Counted from the first letter of the stretch, positions 1 through 8,336 are shown. The stretch: DNA of 24,337 nucleotides from JACZST01 sp964195155 (GCA_964195155.1 CAXMOP010000024.1:1-24337), one strand, 5' to 3'. Made by a program: numbers and translations. The notes: generated by a model not told the origin, from the sequence alone.

Positions 1-6
1 CAGCAG

Positions 7-80
<74 letters not shown>

Positions 81-91
81 CCGGTAGCGAT

Positions 92-97
92 AAGGTA
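92..97 (-). promoter_or_regulatory. Candidate -10 box of tRNA-Arg
   Basis: TACCTT on the minus strand lies 11 bases before the tRNA 5' end. The spacing matches that of the tRNA-Leu and tRNA-Ser(GGA) boxes in this window. No convincing -35 box was found. Confidence 0.35.
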
Positions 98-137
98 CCG
101 CGCTGCGCGATCAACATCCACTGGGAGGTACGCCGTT

Positions 138-1808
138 GTGAGCGATGACATCACCACTCTCGCCGACGAGTACTGGCGGTACTACCTCGAAACCAACCCG
201 ACGACTGCCCACATGCAGGGCGACTACTCGGGTGCCGACCGGTTTGAGAGCGTATCACGAGCCTTCGAGGAATCAGATATCGCCAAGCTGCGCGAGTTCG
301 GAGCCAAGGCGCGGGCGATCGATCCCGCCAGCCTCAGCGAGACCGACGCCCTCACCCGCGAGGTGTTGATCTATGAGGTCGAGTCGAATGCCGACCTCCA
401 GGAGACTCGACAGGCCGAGTTCGCAGCCGATCCCATCTTCGGGATCCATATCTACGCGCAGCTTCTTCCCCCGATGCTGTCGGTCCCTGACGCCGATGTT
501 GCCGCAGTAATGGCCGAGAAGTGGAAAAGCTACGCAGACACCATCGACGATGTCACCGAGCGTCTGCGCCAGGGGGTCGCCTCCAACCGAACGCCGCCGG
601 AGTTTGCGGTGAAACTGGTGATCGGCCAGCTCGACGACTGGCTCGCCCTCCCCATCGAGTCCGACCCCTTGATGATGACCCAACCACCGCCCTCGTACGG
701 CGAGGAGGAAACCGAGGCCTATCGGGCGGGCATCGCCGACGTCGTCCGCGACTCCGTTCGACCGGCGGTCGAACGCCACCGCGATGTGCTTCGCGACGAG
801 GTGCTGCCCGTGTCGCGCCCGGCGGGCAGTGAGGGGCTCTCCTTCCTGAGCGATGGCGAATCCGTGTACTCGCGGGCCATACAGCGCTTCACGACCCTCC
901 CGCTTCAGGCCGGCGAGATCCATCAAGTCGGCCTGGATCAGATCGAGCGCCTTGCCGACGAATACCGCGAGCTCGGTGTCGAGGTGTTCGGAACCGAGGA
1001 TCTCGACGAGATCTTCGCCAAACTGCGTGACGATCCGGAACTGCACCACACGAGCGGTGCCGACATCGTCAAGGCCTCCGAGGACGCCTTCGCCAGGGCC
1101 CGGGAGGAGATGCCCAAGTGGTTCGGGCGGTTGCCCAAGGCGGACTGCATCGTCCAGGAAACACCAAGCGGGGCCCAGGCGTTCTACTACCCCGCCGCCG
1201 ACGACGGATCAAGGCCCGGCATGTTCTTCATGAACACCGCCGATCCTTCGTCTTGGGGGATCCACGAGGTCGAGTCGACCGCATTCCACGAAGGGATCCC
1301 GGGCCACCATTTGCAAGGATCCATTGCCCAGGAGCTCGGCGACGCCGTCCCCGAATTCCGTCGTCACATTCACATCGTTGCATACGGCGAGGGCTGGGGT
1401 CTGTACTCGGAACGCGTCTCGGACGAGATGGGCCTGTACAGCTCGCCGCTCAACCGGATGGGCATGCTGTCTGCGGACTCGATGCGAGCCGGCCGGCTCG
1501 TCGTCGACACCGGTATGCACGCCCTCGGATGGTCGCGCCAGCAGGCGATCAACTGGATGGCGGAAAACACGCCGATGACGATGTACACGATCACCGAAGA
1601 GATCGACCGCTACATCGCCTCGATGCCGGGCCAGGCCCTCTCCTACATGATCGGGCGCCTCGAGATCCAGCGCATGCGCCGCGATGCCGAAGCGGCGCTC
1701 GGGGATCGCTTCGACATCAAGGCGTTCCACGATACGGTTCTCGACTCCGGCGGGGTGCCGTTGCCGACGCTGGACCGGATGGTGTCGGATTGGGCGGCCT
1801 CGGTCTAA
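138..1808 (+). CDS. DUF885 family protein, putative zinc metallopeptidase (first of a tandem pair)
   Basis: This 556-residue protein belongs to the DUF885 family. The hallmark is HEGIPGHH at residues 384-391, followed by a Glu in the YGEGWGLYSE block (E418). This is a thermolysin-like HExxx...E arrangement that very probably binds zinc. No signal peptide or membrane segment is visible, so it is expected to be cytoplasmic. The GTG at 138 is chosen as start because GGAGG at 124-128 sits nine bases upstream; an open frame back to 66 runs into the tRNA and has no such site. The following gene is a paralogue, similar along its whole length and only 12 bases downstream. Some family members act as peptidases, but the substrate here cannot be read from sequence. 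Confidence 0.9.
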   Translation: MSDDITTLADEYWRYYLETNPTTAHMQGDYSGADRFESVSRAFEESDIAKLREFGAKARAIDPASLSETDALTREVLIYEVESNADLQETRQAEFAADPIFGIHIYAQLLPPMLSVPDADVAAVMAEKWKSYADTIDDVTERLRQGVASNRTPPEFAVKLVIGQLDDWLALPIESDPLMMTQPPPSYGEEETEAYRAGIADVVRDSVRPAVERHRDVLRDEVLPVSRPAGSEGLSFLSDGESVYSRAIQRFTTLPLQAGEIHQVGLDQIERLADEYRELGVEVFGTEDLDEIFAKLRDDPELHHTSGADIVKASEDAFARAREEMPKWFGRLPKADCIVQETPSGAQAFYYPAADDGSRPGMFFMNTADPSSWGIHEVESTAFHEGIPGHHLQGSIAQELGDAVPEFRRHIHIVAYGEGWGLYSERVSDEMGLYSSPLNRMGMLSADSMRAGRLVVDTGMHALGWSRQQAINWMAENTPMTMYTITEEIDRYIASMPGQALSYMIGRLEIQRMRRDAEAALGDRFDIKAFHDTVLDSGGVPLPTLDRMVSDWAASV

Positions 1809-1820
1809 GGAAGCATGGGT

Positions 1821-3500
1821 ATGAACGAGGAACTGAAACAGCTCGGCGACGACTACTGGGCCTTCCAGCTCAAGCTGTCGCCGACCAACGCCATCCTCCT
1901 CGGCTACCACGACTACGACGACCAGCTCGAGGAGGCGTCGCGCGAGGTCGAGGATGAGCAAATCGCTGCCCTCGACGCTTTCGCCGCAGCCGCTGAGGCC
2001 GTCGACCCGGCCACGCTCACTCGAGACGAGCAAATCAGCCGCGAGGTGCTCATGTTCGAAGCATCTTCTGGTGCGGACAACCTCCGATCCCGGCTGAGCG
2101 AGTTCGCCGTCGACTCATTCAATGGCGTCCAGGTGGTTTTCCAGACCGTGATACCCCAGATCACGCTCACCGAGCCCGAGCACGCCGAGGCCATGTTGGA
2201 GAAGTGGTCGCAGATGGGTCGCATGCTCGACCAGATGATCGGACGCCTGCGACAGGGCCTCGCCAGGGACCGGACCCCCCCGGCGATCGCCGCCGAGAAG
2301 ACCGTCGCCCAGCTCGACACCTACCTGGCGTTGCCGGTGGAGGACGACGCCATCGTCCGTATGAACCCGCCGCCGCAGTGGAGCGAGGATGCGGTCGCCG
2401 CCTGGCGGGAGCGACTCAAAGAGGTTGTGGAGACCGACGTGCGTCCCGGGTTCGCTCGCTATCGCAACGCCATCGTCGATGAAGTGCTGCCAAAGGCGCG
2501 GCCTCAGGAGCGCAGCGGGGTGGTTTGGCTGTCCGACGGGGAGGAGATTTACCACCGAGCCGTCCGCGGTCACACTTCGCTGCCGCTGACCGCCCTCGAT
2601 ATCCACAACGCCGGCGTCGGCGACATCGCCGAACTCGAGGGGGAGTATCGAACGCTGGGCCGCTCCGTCCTCGACACCGAAGACCTGGAGGACATCTACC
2701 GCAGACTGCGCGACGACCCGGCGCTCCGTTTCGAGAATGGGGAGCAGATCGTTGCCGCGGCCCAGGGGGCCATGGACCGGGCGAGTGCAGCGATGGGCAA
2801 GGCCTTCGGACGCCTTCCCCAGACGCCATGCGTGATGGCCGAAGTGCCGCCCCTGGGCGCGGAGGACGCGCCGATGGCGTTCTATTTCCCTCCGGCCGAT
2901 GACGGCTCCCGTCCCGGCACCTTCTTTGTCAACACCGCCTTTCCCGAGACGCGAACTCGCTACGAGTCGGAGGCGCTTGCGTTTCACGAGGCGATACCGG
3001 GGCATCATCTGCAACTGGCGCTGGCCCAGGAGATGGAGGGGATGCCCGAGTTTCGCAAGAACGCGTTCATCACCGTCTTCCACGAAGGATGGGGGCTGTA
3101 CTCGGAGCGACTGGCCGATGAGATGGATCTCTATACCAGCGACATCGAGCGACTCGGGATTCTCTCCTTCGACTCATGGCGGGCGGGCCGTCTTGTGGTC
3201 GATACCGGGCTCCACGCCCTCGGCTGGTCGCGACAGGACGCGATCGACTACCTGGCCGCCAATTCACCACAAGCCGAGAACAACATCGTCAACGAGGTCG
3301 AGCGCTACATCGCCTGGCCGGGTCAGGCCCTCGCCTACAAGACCGGTCAACGCGAGATGTTCCGGGCGCGTGCCCGAGCCGAGGAGACCCTCGGCAGCGG
3401 ATTCGACATCCAAGCGTTCCACGACACGCTGATCGGATCCGGGTCGGTTCCAATGCCGACCATGCAACGGCTGATCGATGAGTGGGTTGCCGGCCAGTGA
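1821..3500 (+). CDS. DUF885 family protein, putative zinc metallopeptidase (second of a tandem pair)
   Basis: This 559-residue paralogue of the preceding gene is colinear with it throughout. It shares the HEAIPGHH motif (from H389), the FHEGWGLYSE block, the RAGRLVVDTGLHALGWSRQ segment and the PGQALAYKTG segment. All putative metal ligands are intact in both copies, so neither looks degenerate. ATG 1821 is preferred over ATG 1815 because AAGGAAG (1807-1813) is seven bases before the former and only one base before the latter. The 12-base gap to the upstream gene implies one transcript. Tandem retention of two intact copies suggests diverged substrate preference, which is inference. Confidence 0.9.
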   Translation: MNEELKQLGDDYWAFQLKLSPTNAILLGYHDYDDQLEEASREVEDEQIAALDAFAAAAEAVDPATLTRDEQISREVLMFEASSGADNLRSRLSEFAVDSFNGVQVVFQTVIPQITLTEPEHAEAMLEKWSQMGRMLDQMIGRLRQGLARDRTPPAIAAEKTVAQLDTYLALPVEDDAIVRMNPPPQWSEDAVAAWRERLKEVVETDVRPGFARYRNAIVDEVLPKARPQERSGVVWLSDGEEIYHRAVRGHTSLPLTALDIHNAGVGDIAELEGEYRTLGRSVLDTEDLEDIYRRLRDDPALRFENGEQIVAAAQGAMDRASAAMGKAFGRLPQTPCVMAEVPPLGAEDAPMAFYFPPADDGSRPGTFFVNTAFPETRTRYESEALAFHEAIPGHHLQLALAQEMEGMPEFRKNAFITVFHEGWGLYSERLADEMDLYTSDIERLGILSFDSWRAGRLVVDTGLHALGWSRQDAIDYLAANSPQAENNIVNEVERYIAWPGQALAYKTGQREMFRARARAEETLGSGFDIQAFHDTLIGSGSVPMPTMQRLIDEWVAGQ

Positions 3501-3513
3501 GCTTGGGAAGCCC

Positions 3514-3567
3514 CCTCTGCGCCGAAGCAGAGCTTCGACGCGTCTCCCCCGCTCCGCAGAGGAGACG
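3514..3567 (+). other. Nested inverted repeats between DUF885 and phosphoesterase genes
   Basis: CCTCTGCG (3514-3521) pairs with CGCAGAGG (3555-3562) around an inner hairpin CGAAGC-AGA-GCTTCG (3523-3537). An alternative seven-pair stem CGTCTCC/GGAGACG (3541-3547/3561-3567) competes with the outer stem. There is no T-run. It could end transcription of the DUF885 pair, or be an RNA structure that switches between two folds. Confidence 0.45.
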
Positions 3568-3615
3568 AAGACAGGAATGGTCACTTCCCCCTTCTCTGCA
3601 TAGGGAGGCAAAGCA

Positions 3616-4446
3616 ATGACCCCGTTTCGGTTCATCTTTATGGCCGACTGTCAGCTTGGGGCCTATGCGACCTTCAGCGGCATGAACGAGGATGACATCG
3701 CCGGCTTCGATGCCCGCGGCATGCAAGTGCAGATCGTCCCCGAGGTGGAGGGTTTCGAGTGGGATGCCGAGCGGTACCGGTCGGCGATCAAGATGGCCAA
3801 TGCCATCCGCCCCGAATTCGTCGTCATGGGTGGGGACATGATCGACAGCAACACCGATGAGGCCCAGGTTGAAGAGCTGCTGAGGATCACCGGATCACTC
3901 GACCGGGACATCCCGATGCTTTGGGTTCCGGGCAACCATGACATCGCCGACGACACCGTGGTTCCGAGCCCGGCGAGTGTTGCGGCCTACCGAGAGGTGT
4001 TCGGGGCCGACTTCTACGGCTTCGACCATGGTGAGGTCCGCTTCGTTGTGTTGAACACCGTGGTCATCGACCACCCGGAGAACATGATGGACGAGCTTGC
4101 CGAGCAGATGGCGTTTCTCGAGGAAGAGATCTCCCGAACAGACGAGCGGGCACACACCATCCTGCTTGGGCATCATCCGCTGTTTCTCGACCACCCCGAT
4201 GAGGAAGACAACTACTGGAACCTGCCGGCAGCGCAACGAGCTCCAATACTCGAGCTCATCCGCGCCAACGGGGTCAAGGTCGCATTCGCCGGTCACTGGC
4301 ATCGAAACTCGCTTGCGTTCGATGGCGATTTCGAGATGGTCACCACGGGCCCGGTCGGTTACCCGCTCGGCGCCGACCCATCGGGGATTCGCATCGTCGA
4401 CGTCGGACACGACCGCGTACTCCACGAGTACGTGCCGCTGAGCTGA
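3616..4446 (+). CDS. Calcineurin-like metallophosphoesterase
   Basis: This 276-residue soluble metallophosphoesterase carries all the family motifs in order: ADCQLG (D11, with Q13 in the place of the usual DxH histidine), GGD (73-74), GNHD (N107, H108), GHHP (H186) and GHWH (H227, H229). The D-x-Q-L-G opening resembles the eukaryotic CSTP1/CPPED1 branch of the superfamily, where the second ligand is also Gln. The likely reaction is two-metal hydrolysis of a phosphomonoester or diester, with the substrate unknown. The ATG is preceded by GGGAGG (3603-3608) at seven bases. There is no signal peptide. It stands alone between the DUF885 pair and the redox/signalling module. Confidence 0.93.
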   Translation: MTPFRFIFMADCQLGAYATFSGMNEDDIAGFDARGMQVQIVPEVEGFEWDAERYRSAIKMANAIRPEFVVMGGDMIDSNTDEAQVEELLRITGSLDRDIPMLWVPGNHDIADDTVVPSPASVAAYREVFGADFYGFDHGEVRFVVLNTVVIDHPENMMDELAEQMAFLEEEISRTDERAHTILLGHHPLFLDHPDEEDNYWNLPAAQRAPILELIRANGVKVAFAGHWHRNSLAFDGDFEMVTTGPVGYPLGADPSGIRIVDVGHDRVLHEYVPLS

Positions 4447-4498
4447 ACATGGGGAGTAAAGAGATGTCATGCCGGTATCGTTTCGCTGAGGGAAGAAC

Positions 4499-6154
4499 AT
4501 GAGCACGCCGATCATCCTTGCCGTCGACGACGACCCGCAAGTTCGCAATGCGGTTCGGCGCGACCTCAACGCCCACTTTGCGCCGGACTACCGGATCGTC
4601 GACGCCGGGTCGGGAGCGGAGGCCCTCGAGGTGGCCGAAGCCCTCAAGGCGCGCGGCGATACCATCGCCCTCTTCCTCGTCGACCAGCGGATGCCCGAGA
4701 TGACCGGCACCGAGTTGCTGCTCGAGGCAAGACCGTTTTTTCCCGACGCCAAACGAGCCCTGCTCACCGCATATGCCGACACCGATGCAGCGATCCAGGC
4801 CATCAACGAGGTCGAGCTCGATCATTACCTGATGAAGCCGTGGGACCCGCCGGAGGACAACCTGTACCCGATCCTCGATGACTTGCTCGAGGACTGGGTT
4901 GCGAACACGCCGGCGCCGTTCGACGGGATCCGCGTCGTCGGCACCACATGGTCACCCGCCACCCACGAAGTGAAGGACTTCCTGGCTAGGAACCAGGTGC
5001 CGTATCGATTCCTCGACATCGAGCGGGACGAGGAGGCCGAAGCCATCGTCGCCGCCGGATCCGACGACGGCACGGCCATCCCGGTGGTGATCTTCGCCGA
5101 CGGAACACGAATGGTCGACCCGGACCGGCGCGCCATTGCCCAACAAGTCGGGTTGCAGACGGAGGCCGACAGCCCGTTCTACGACATCATCATCGTTGGC
5201 GGCGGCCCCGCCGGGCTCGCCTCAGCGGTATACGGAGCTTCCGAGGGGCTGCGCACCGTCATGGTCGAATCGGAGGCGCCGGGCGGTCAGGCCGGCACGA
5301 GCAGCCGCATCGAGAACTACCTCGGCTTCCCATCCGGGGTGAGCGGCGGCGACCTGGCCCGCCGGGCGACGACCCAGGCGACGCGGCTTGGCGCCGAGAT
5401 CCTGACGGCGACTTCGGTGACCCAGGTGACGACCGAAGACAACGTCAAGGTGGTGACCCTCGATACCGGGGTGGAGCTTCGCTCCCACGCGGTCATCATC
5501 TCCAGCGGGATGTCGCTTCGCAAGCTCAGCGTTCCCGGGTACGAGCGATATGAGGGAGCAGGCGTCTTCTACGGCGCGGTCCTTTCCGAGGCGGCGACCT
5601 ACCGGGACCGCCCGGTCTTCGTCATCGGCGGGGCGAACTCCGCAGGCCAGGCTGCGATGTTGTTCTCCAAATACGCATCGCAGGTCACGATGGTCGTGCG
5701 CGGCGACTCGCTGGTCCTGAAGATGTCGCAATACCTGATCGAACAGATCGACGCCACTCCCAACATCGACGTCCTCACCAACAACCAGGTCGTCGAAGTG
5801 CTCGGCGACGACCGGGTCGAAAAGATCCGGTTGAAGAACACCAAAACCGAAGAGGAGATCGATCACGAGGCCGCTGCAATCTTCATCTTCGTCGGCGCGG
5901 TTCCGCACTCGGATTTTGTCGCCGATCTGGTCGCACAGAACGATCGCGGATTCATCTACACCGGCCCCGACATCGCCCTTGCCGAAGACGTGACATGGCC
6001 GCTCGAGCGGGACCCGTTCGCCCTCGAGACCAACGTCCCCGGCGTCTTTGCGGCAGGCGACATCCGGCACGGAGCGATTCGCCGCGTGGCCTCCGCGGTT
6101 GGGACCGGGGCCGTTGCGGTGAGCCTGATCCACCAGTACCTCGACACGGTCTAG
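4499..6154 (+). CDS. Fused response regulator receiver / glutaredoxin-like / thioredoxin-reductase-like flavoprotein
   Basis: 551 residues in three parts. Residues 1-130 are a receiver domain, with acidic cluster D10-D12, phospho-acceptor D62 in VDQRMPEMTG, T90 and K113. Residues about 143-220 are a glutaredoxin-like fold (VVGTTWSPATHEVKDFL) with the CxxC position reading WSPA. Residues 227-551 are a thioredoxin-reductase-like flavoprotein, with FAD motif GGGPAG (234-239), NADPH motif GGANSAG (377-383) and FAD-closing motif GVFAAGD (515-521). The usual redox CxxC site reads FYGA (357-360), and I find no cysteine in the whole protein, so it cannot run dithiol chemistry. The receiver may gate NAD(P)H oxidation, with the histidine kinase encoded four bases downstream as likely partner. 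The name follows the known family of fused response regulator/thioredoxin-disulfide reductases. Confidence 0.93.
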   Translation: MSTPIILAVDDDPQVRNAVRRDLNAHFAPDYRIVDAGSGAEALEVAEALKARGDTIALFLVDQRMPEMTGTELLLEARPFFPDAKRALLTAYADTDAAIQAINEVELDHYLMKPWDPPEDNLYPILDDLLEDWVANTPAPFDGIRVVGTTWSPATHEVKDFLARNQVPYRFLDIERDEEAEAIVAAGSDDGTAIPVVIFADGTRMVDPDRRAIAQQVGLQTEADSPFYDIIIVGGGPAGLASAVYGASEGLRTVMVESEAPGGQAGTSSRIENYLGFPSGVSGGDLARRATTQATRLGAEILTATSVTQVTTEDNVKVVTLDTGVELRSHAVIISSGMSLRKLSVPGYERYEGAGVFYGAVLSEAATYRDRPVFVIGGANSAGQAAMLFSKYASQVTMVVRGDSLVLKMSQYLIEQIDATPNIDVLTNNQVVEVLGDDRVEKIRLKNTKTEEEIDHEAAAIFIFVGAVPHSDFVADLVAQNDRGFIYTGPDIALAEDVTWPLERDPFALETNVPGVFAAGDIRHGAIRRVASAVGTGAVAVSLIHQYLDTV

Positions 6155-6158
6155 CGCA

Positions 6159-7544
6159 GTGCGAGAAGAACTACGCGCCGTCGCCCTGTTCGCCGACCTC
6201 AGCGACGAGGACCTCGATTGTCTGGAAGAAGGAGCAACAATCGTTGTGCTCGAGTCCGGCCAGTCATTGTTCAACGAGGGCGACGAGGGCGATCAGGCCT
6301 ACGTGATCACCGAAGGTGAGATCGAGATCGTCAAGATCACCGGAGAGCGCGAGGTGCTGCTCGCCAGGCGGCTTCCCGGCGAGGTCATCGGTGAGATGGC
6401 CCTGCTCGATTCCGCGCCACGGATGGCGTCGGGCCGGGCGGCCGGCGAGACCCGGCTCATCGCCATCCCGAAGAGCCAGATGGATGCGCTGCTCGAATCC
6501 AGCGCAACAGCTTCGAAAGCGCTGTTCTCGGTCCTGCTGTCGCGGTGGCGACAAACCGAGGCCAGCCTCCGCCAATCCGAGCGAATGGTGCAGCTCGGCA
6601 CGTTGACCGCGGGACTTGCCCACGAGCTCAACAACCCGGCCGCAGCGATCGCCCGCGCCTCGGGCCTGCTCTCCCCCGAGCTCGACGCCTTCGGCCGCTC
6701 CATCGCCGCGTTGGGTGCTTGCGGCCTCGACAACGAGCAGAAAGTGCAGGTCGAGGAGTGGCTGGCCGAGGTGTCGGAGAAAGGTCCAACATTGGGCGCC
6801 CTGGAGCGATCCGAACGCGAATCCGCCCTCGACCCGGCGCTTCGGTCGGCGGGAGTGAAGGAGCCGTGGGCGATGGCGCCGATCTTCGCCCTGGCCGGGT
6901 GGGAGGCGCCGGACGTTGACGAGATCCGCGATGAATACGGCGACCTGGCGCCGATCGTCCTCGACGCCATCGGCATGACCTACAACGTCTCCGAACTGCT
7001 GCGCGAGATCAACGAGGGAGCGGGACGAATGTCTGAGATCGTGGGTGCACTCAAGTCGTACACGCACCTCGATCAAGCGCCGCTCCAGGAGGTCGACGTC
7101 CGCAAGGGCCTCGAGGACACGCTGCTCATCCTCAAGACGAAACTGAAGGACATCGACGTCGAGCTCGAGTTCGAAGAGGTACCGAAGATCATGGCCTACG
7201 GAAGCGAGCTCAACCAGGTGTGGACCAACCTCATCGACAACGCCGCCGACGCGATCACGTCGTCGGAACAGGAAAACGGGACGGTGACCCTGAGGACCTC
7301 GGCCGGCGATGAGACCGTGGTCGTCGAAGTAGAAGACAACGGCAGCGGCATCGAGGCCGCCAACGTCGACCGGATCTTCGACGCTTTCTTCACGACCAAG
7401 CCTCCCGGCTCCGGCACCGGGCTCGGGCTGGATATCAGCTACTCAATCATCGTGCACAAGCACCGGGGCGCGATCAAGGTCGATTCGGAACCGGGGAAGA
7501 CCGTGTTCCACGTAGAGCTCCCGGTCAATGGGCCGGACGCGTGA
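6159..7544 (+). CDS. Cyclic-nucleotide-binding-domain sensor histidine kinase
   Basis: 461 residues. Residues 1-125 are a cyclic-nucleotide-binding (CAP-like) domain whose phosphate-binding cassette reads GEMALLDSAPRMAS (E79, R88), so ligand binding looks possible. A dimerisation helix with the phospho-acceptor H155 in GLAHELNNP follows, then a long helical insert (about 165-300). The ATPase domain has the N-box LNQVWTNLIDNAADAI (351-366), G1 DNGSG (393-397) and G2 GSGTGLGLD (417-425). There is no membrane segment, so this is a cytoplasmic kinase. The GTG start lies four bases after the upstream stop, which indicates translational coupling. Its obvious partner is the receiver domain of the upstream flavoprotein. 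The signal is probably cAMP or another small ligand, by family analogy. Confidence 0.93.
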   Translation: MREELRAVALFADLSDEDLDCLEEGATIVVLESGQSLFNEGDEGDQAYVITEGEIEIVKITGEREVLLARRLPGEVIGEMALLDSAPRMASGRAAGETRLIAIPKSQMDALLESSATASKALFSVLLSRWRQTEASLRQSERMVQLGTLTAGLAHELNNPAAAIARASGLLSPELDAFGRSIAALGACGLDNEQKVQVEEWLAEVSEKGPTLGALERSERESALDPALRSAGVKEPWAMAPIFALAGWEAPDVDEIRDEYGDLAPIVLDAIGMTYNVSELLREINEGAGRMSEIVGALKSYTHLDQAPLQEVDVRKGLEDTLLILKTKLKDIDVELEFEEVPKIMAYGSELNQVWTNLIDNAADAITSSEQENGTVTLRTSAGDETVVVEVEDNGSGIEAANVDRIFDAFFTTKPPGSGTGLGLDISYSIIVHKHRGAIKVDSEPGKTVFHVELPVNGPDA

Positions 7545-7564
7545 TGCTCGTGAAGAGATCCGGG

Positions 7565-7570
7565 TAGGCT
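7565..7570 (+). promoter_or_regulatory. Candidate -10 box of the UBP zinc finger gene
   Basis: TAGGCT ends seven bases before the ATG at 7578, fitting the leaderless pattern seen elsewhere in the window. The ATG lacks a good Shine-Dalgarno sequence. Confidence 0.35.
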
Positions 7571-7577
7571 CGCCGCC

Positions 7578-7859
7578 ATGACCACGCAACAGCTGTGCGC
7601 GGAACTGACGGACATCCCGCTCGAGGACATGCCGGCGGGGGGGTGCATCGAATGCCTCGCGATGGGCGACACCTGGGTCCATCTTCGGTATTGCACGACG
7701 TGTAAGGAGACCCGGTGCTGCGACGACTCGAAGAACACCCACGCCAGAAAGCATGCCCATGACTCCGGGCACCACGTGATCCGATCCAAGGAGCCGGGGG
7801 AAGCCTGGGCGTGGTGTTACGAGCACGAGGCCGGGACGCGGATCGCCGCCGGCGCGTAG
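7578..7859 (+). CDS. UBP-type zinc finger protein
   Basis: This 93-residue protein is almost entirely one UBP-type (ZnF-UBP/PHD-like) zinc finger. C23/C26, C39/C42 and C47/C48 form Cys pairs, and H55, H59, H61, H65 and H66 are the candidate histidine ligands. The W-x-W-C-Y ending (77-81) is typical of the fold. In eukaryotes this domain binds the free C-terminus of ubiquitin. Bacteria of this type have no ubiquitin, so another C-terminal tail is a plausible ligand, by inference. It follows the histidine kinase by 33 bases. From memory, such proteins tend to neighbour fused regulator/flavoprotein and CNB-kinase genes in other actinobacteria. A GC hairpin starts at its stop codon. Confidence 0.9.
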   Translation: MTTQQLCAELTDIPLEDMPAGGCIECLAMGDTWVHLRYCTTCKETRCCDDSKNTHARKHAHDSGHHVIRSKEPGEAWAWCYEHEAGTRIAAGA

Positions 7860-7875
7860 CCCGGCTATGCCGGGC
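7859..7875 (+). terminator. GC-rich hairpin after the UBP zinc finger gene
   Basis: GCCCGGC-TAT-GCCGGGC is a perfect seven-pair stem with a three-base loop. It begins at the last base of the stop codon. No T-run follows; instead a heptamer array begins two bases later. It is probably a U-less actinobacterial terminator. Confidence 0.5.
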
Positions 7876-7876
7876 G

Positions 7877-7950
7877 GTATCACGTATCCCGCATTCCGTA
7901 TTTCGTAGCACGAGTTCGCGTCGTAATACGAGGTACGTGATACTTGATAC
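7877..7950. repeat. Inverted heptamer array 1 (GTATCAC family)
   Basis: The left arm (7877-7911) is five consecutive seven-base words: GTATCAC, GTATCCC, GCATTCC, GTATTTC, GTAGCAC. After an 11-base spacer the right arm (7923-7950) is four words in the opposite sense: GTAATAC, GAGGTAC, GTGATAC, TTGATAC. Its reverse complement is therefore again GTATCAA, GTATCAC and so on. It fills the gap between the convergent zinc finger gene and tRNA-Ser(GCT), with a GC hairpin at each end. Confidence 0.85.
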
Positions 7951-7971
7951 GGCCGACGCGAAGCGTCGGCC
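7951..7971 (-). terminator. GC-rich hairpin downstream of tRNA-Ser(GCT)
   Basis: GGCCGACGC-GAA-GCGTCGGCC is a perfect nine-pair stem with a three-base loop. It starts four bases beyond the tRNA 3' end on the minus strand. There is no T-run. It directly abuts heptamer array 1. Confidence 0.55.
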
Positions 7972-7973
7972 TA

Positions 7974-8063
<90 letters not shown>

Positions 8064-8071
8064 TTGCGACC

Positions 8072-8189
8072 GTATTACGTATCACGTATCACGTATCACG
8101 TATCGCACGGTACTGGGATCCGTGATCTGACTCGCAATACGTTGTACGCAATACTTTGTACGCAATACGTTGTACGCAATACGTTGTAC
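8072..8189. repeat. Inverted heptamer array 2 (GTATCAC family)
   Basis: The left arm (8072-8106) is GTATTAC, GTATCAC three times, then GTATCGC. The right arm (8134-8189) is four copies of a 14-base double word, GCAATAC followed by GTTGTAC; the only change is one G-to-T in copy two. The right-arm words are reverse-complement relatives of the left-arm words. It lies between tRNA-Ser(GCT) and the hairpin behind tRNA-Ser(GGA). Near-identity of the 14-mers implies recent tandem expansion. Confidence 0.9.
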
Positions 8190-8208
8190 GGCCCGGCGGA
8201 GCCGGGCC
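8190..8208 (-). terminator. GC-rich hairpin downstream of tRNA-Ser(GGA)
   Basis: GGCCCGGC-GGA-GCCGGGCC is a perfect eight-pair stem with a three-base loop, two bases beyond the tRNA 3' end. It abuts heptamer array 2 with no gap. There is no T-run. Confidence 0.55.
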
Positions 8209-8210
8209 CG

Positions 8211-8300
8211 CGGAGGGAGTGGGATTTGAACCCACGAAGCGGGGATACCGCTTACACGCTTTCCAGGCGTGCGCACTAAGCCGGACTATGCGATCCCTCC
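8211..8300 (-). tRNA. tRNA-Ser(GGA)
   Basis: The minus strand gives a 90-nt class II tRNA with acceptor GGAGGGA/TCCCTCC and discriminator G. The anticodon loop is CTGGAAA (anticodon GGA, 8262-8264), the variable arm is long and the T-loop is GTTCAAATC. It decodes UCC/UCU. It is divergent from tadA, with 36 bases between. Confidence 0.96.
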
Positions 8301-8312
8301 GTAGGGTGGGAA

Positions 8313-8318
8313 AGTGTA
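8313..8318 (-). promoter_or_regulatory. Candidate -10 box of tRNA-Ser(GGA)
   Basis: TACACT on the minus strand ends 12 bases before the tRNA 5' end, within the short divergent region shared with tadA. Confidence 0.35.
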
Positions 8319-8336
8319 GAAGGAGGGTTCGGGCAA

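Noticed and set aside
1815..1820. ATG 1815 as start of the second DUF885 gene
   Set aside because: The AAGGAAG site is only one base away; ATG 1821 has the normal seven-base spacing.
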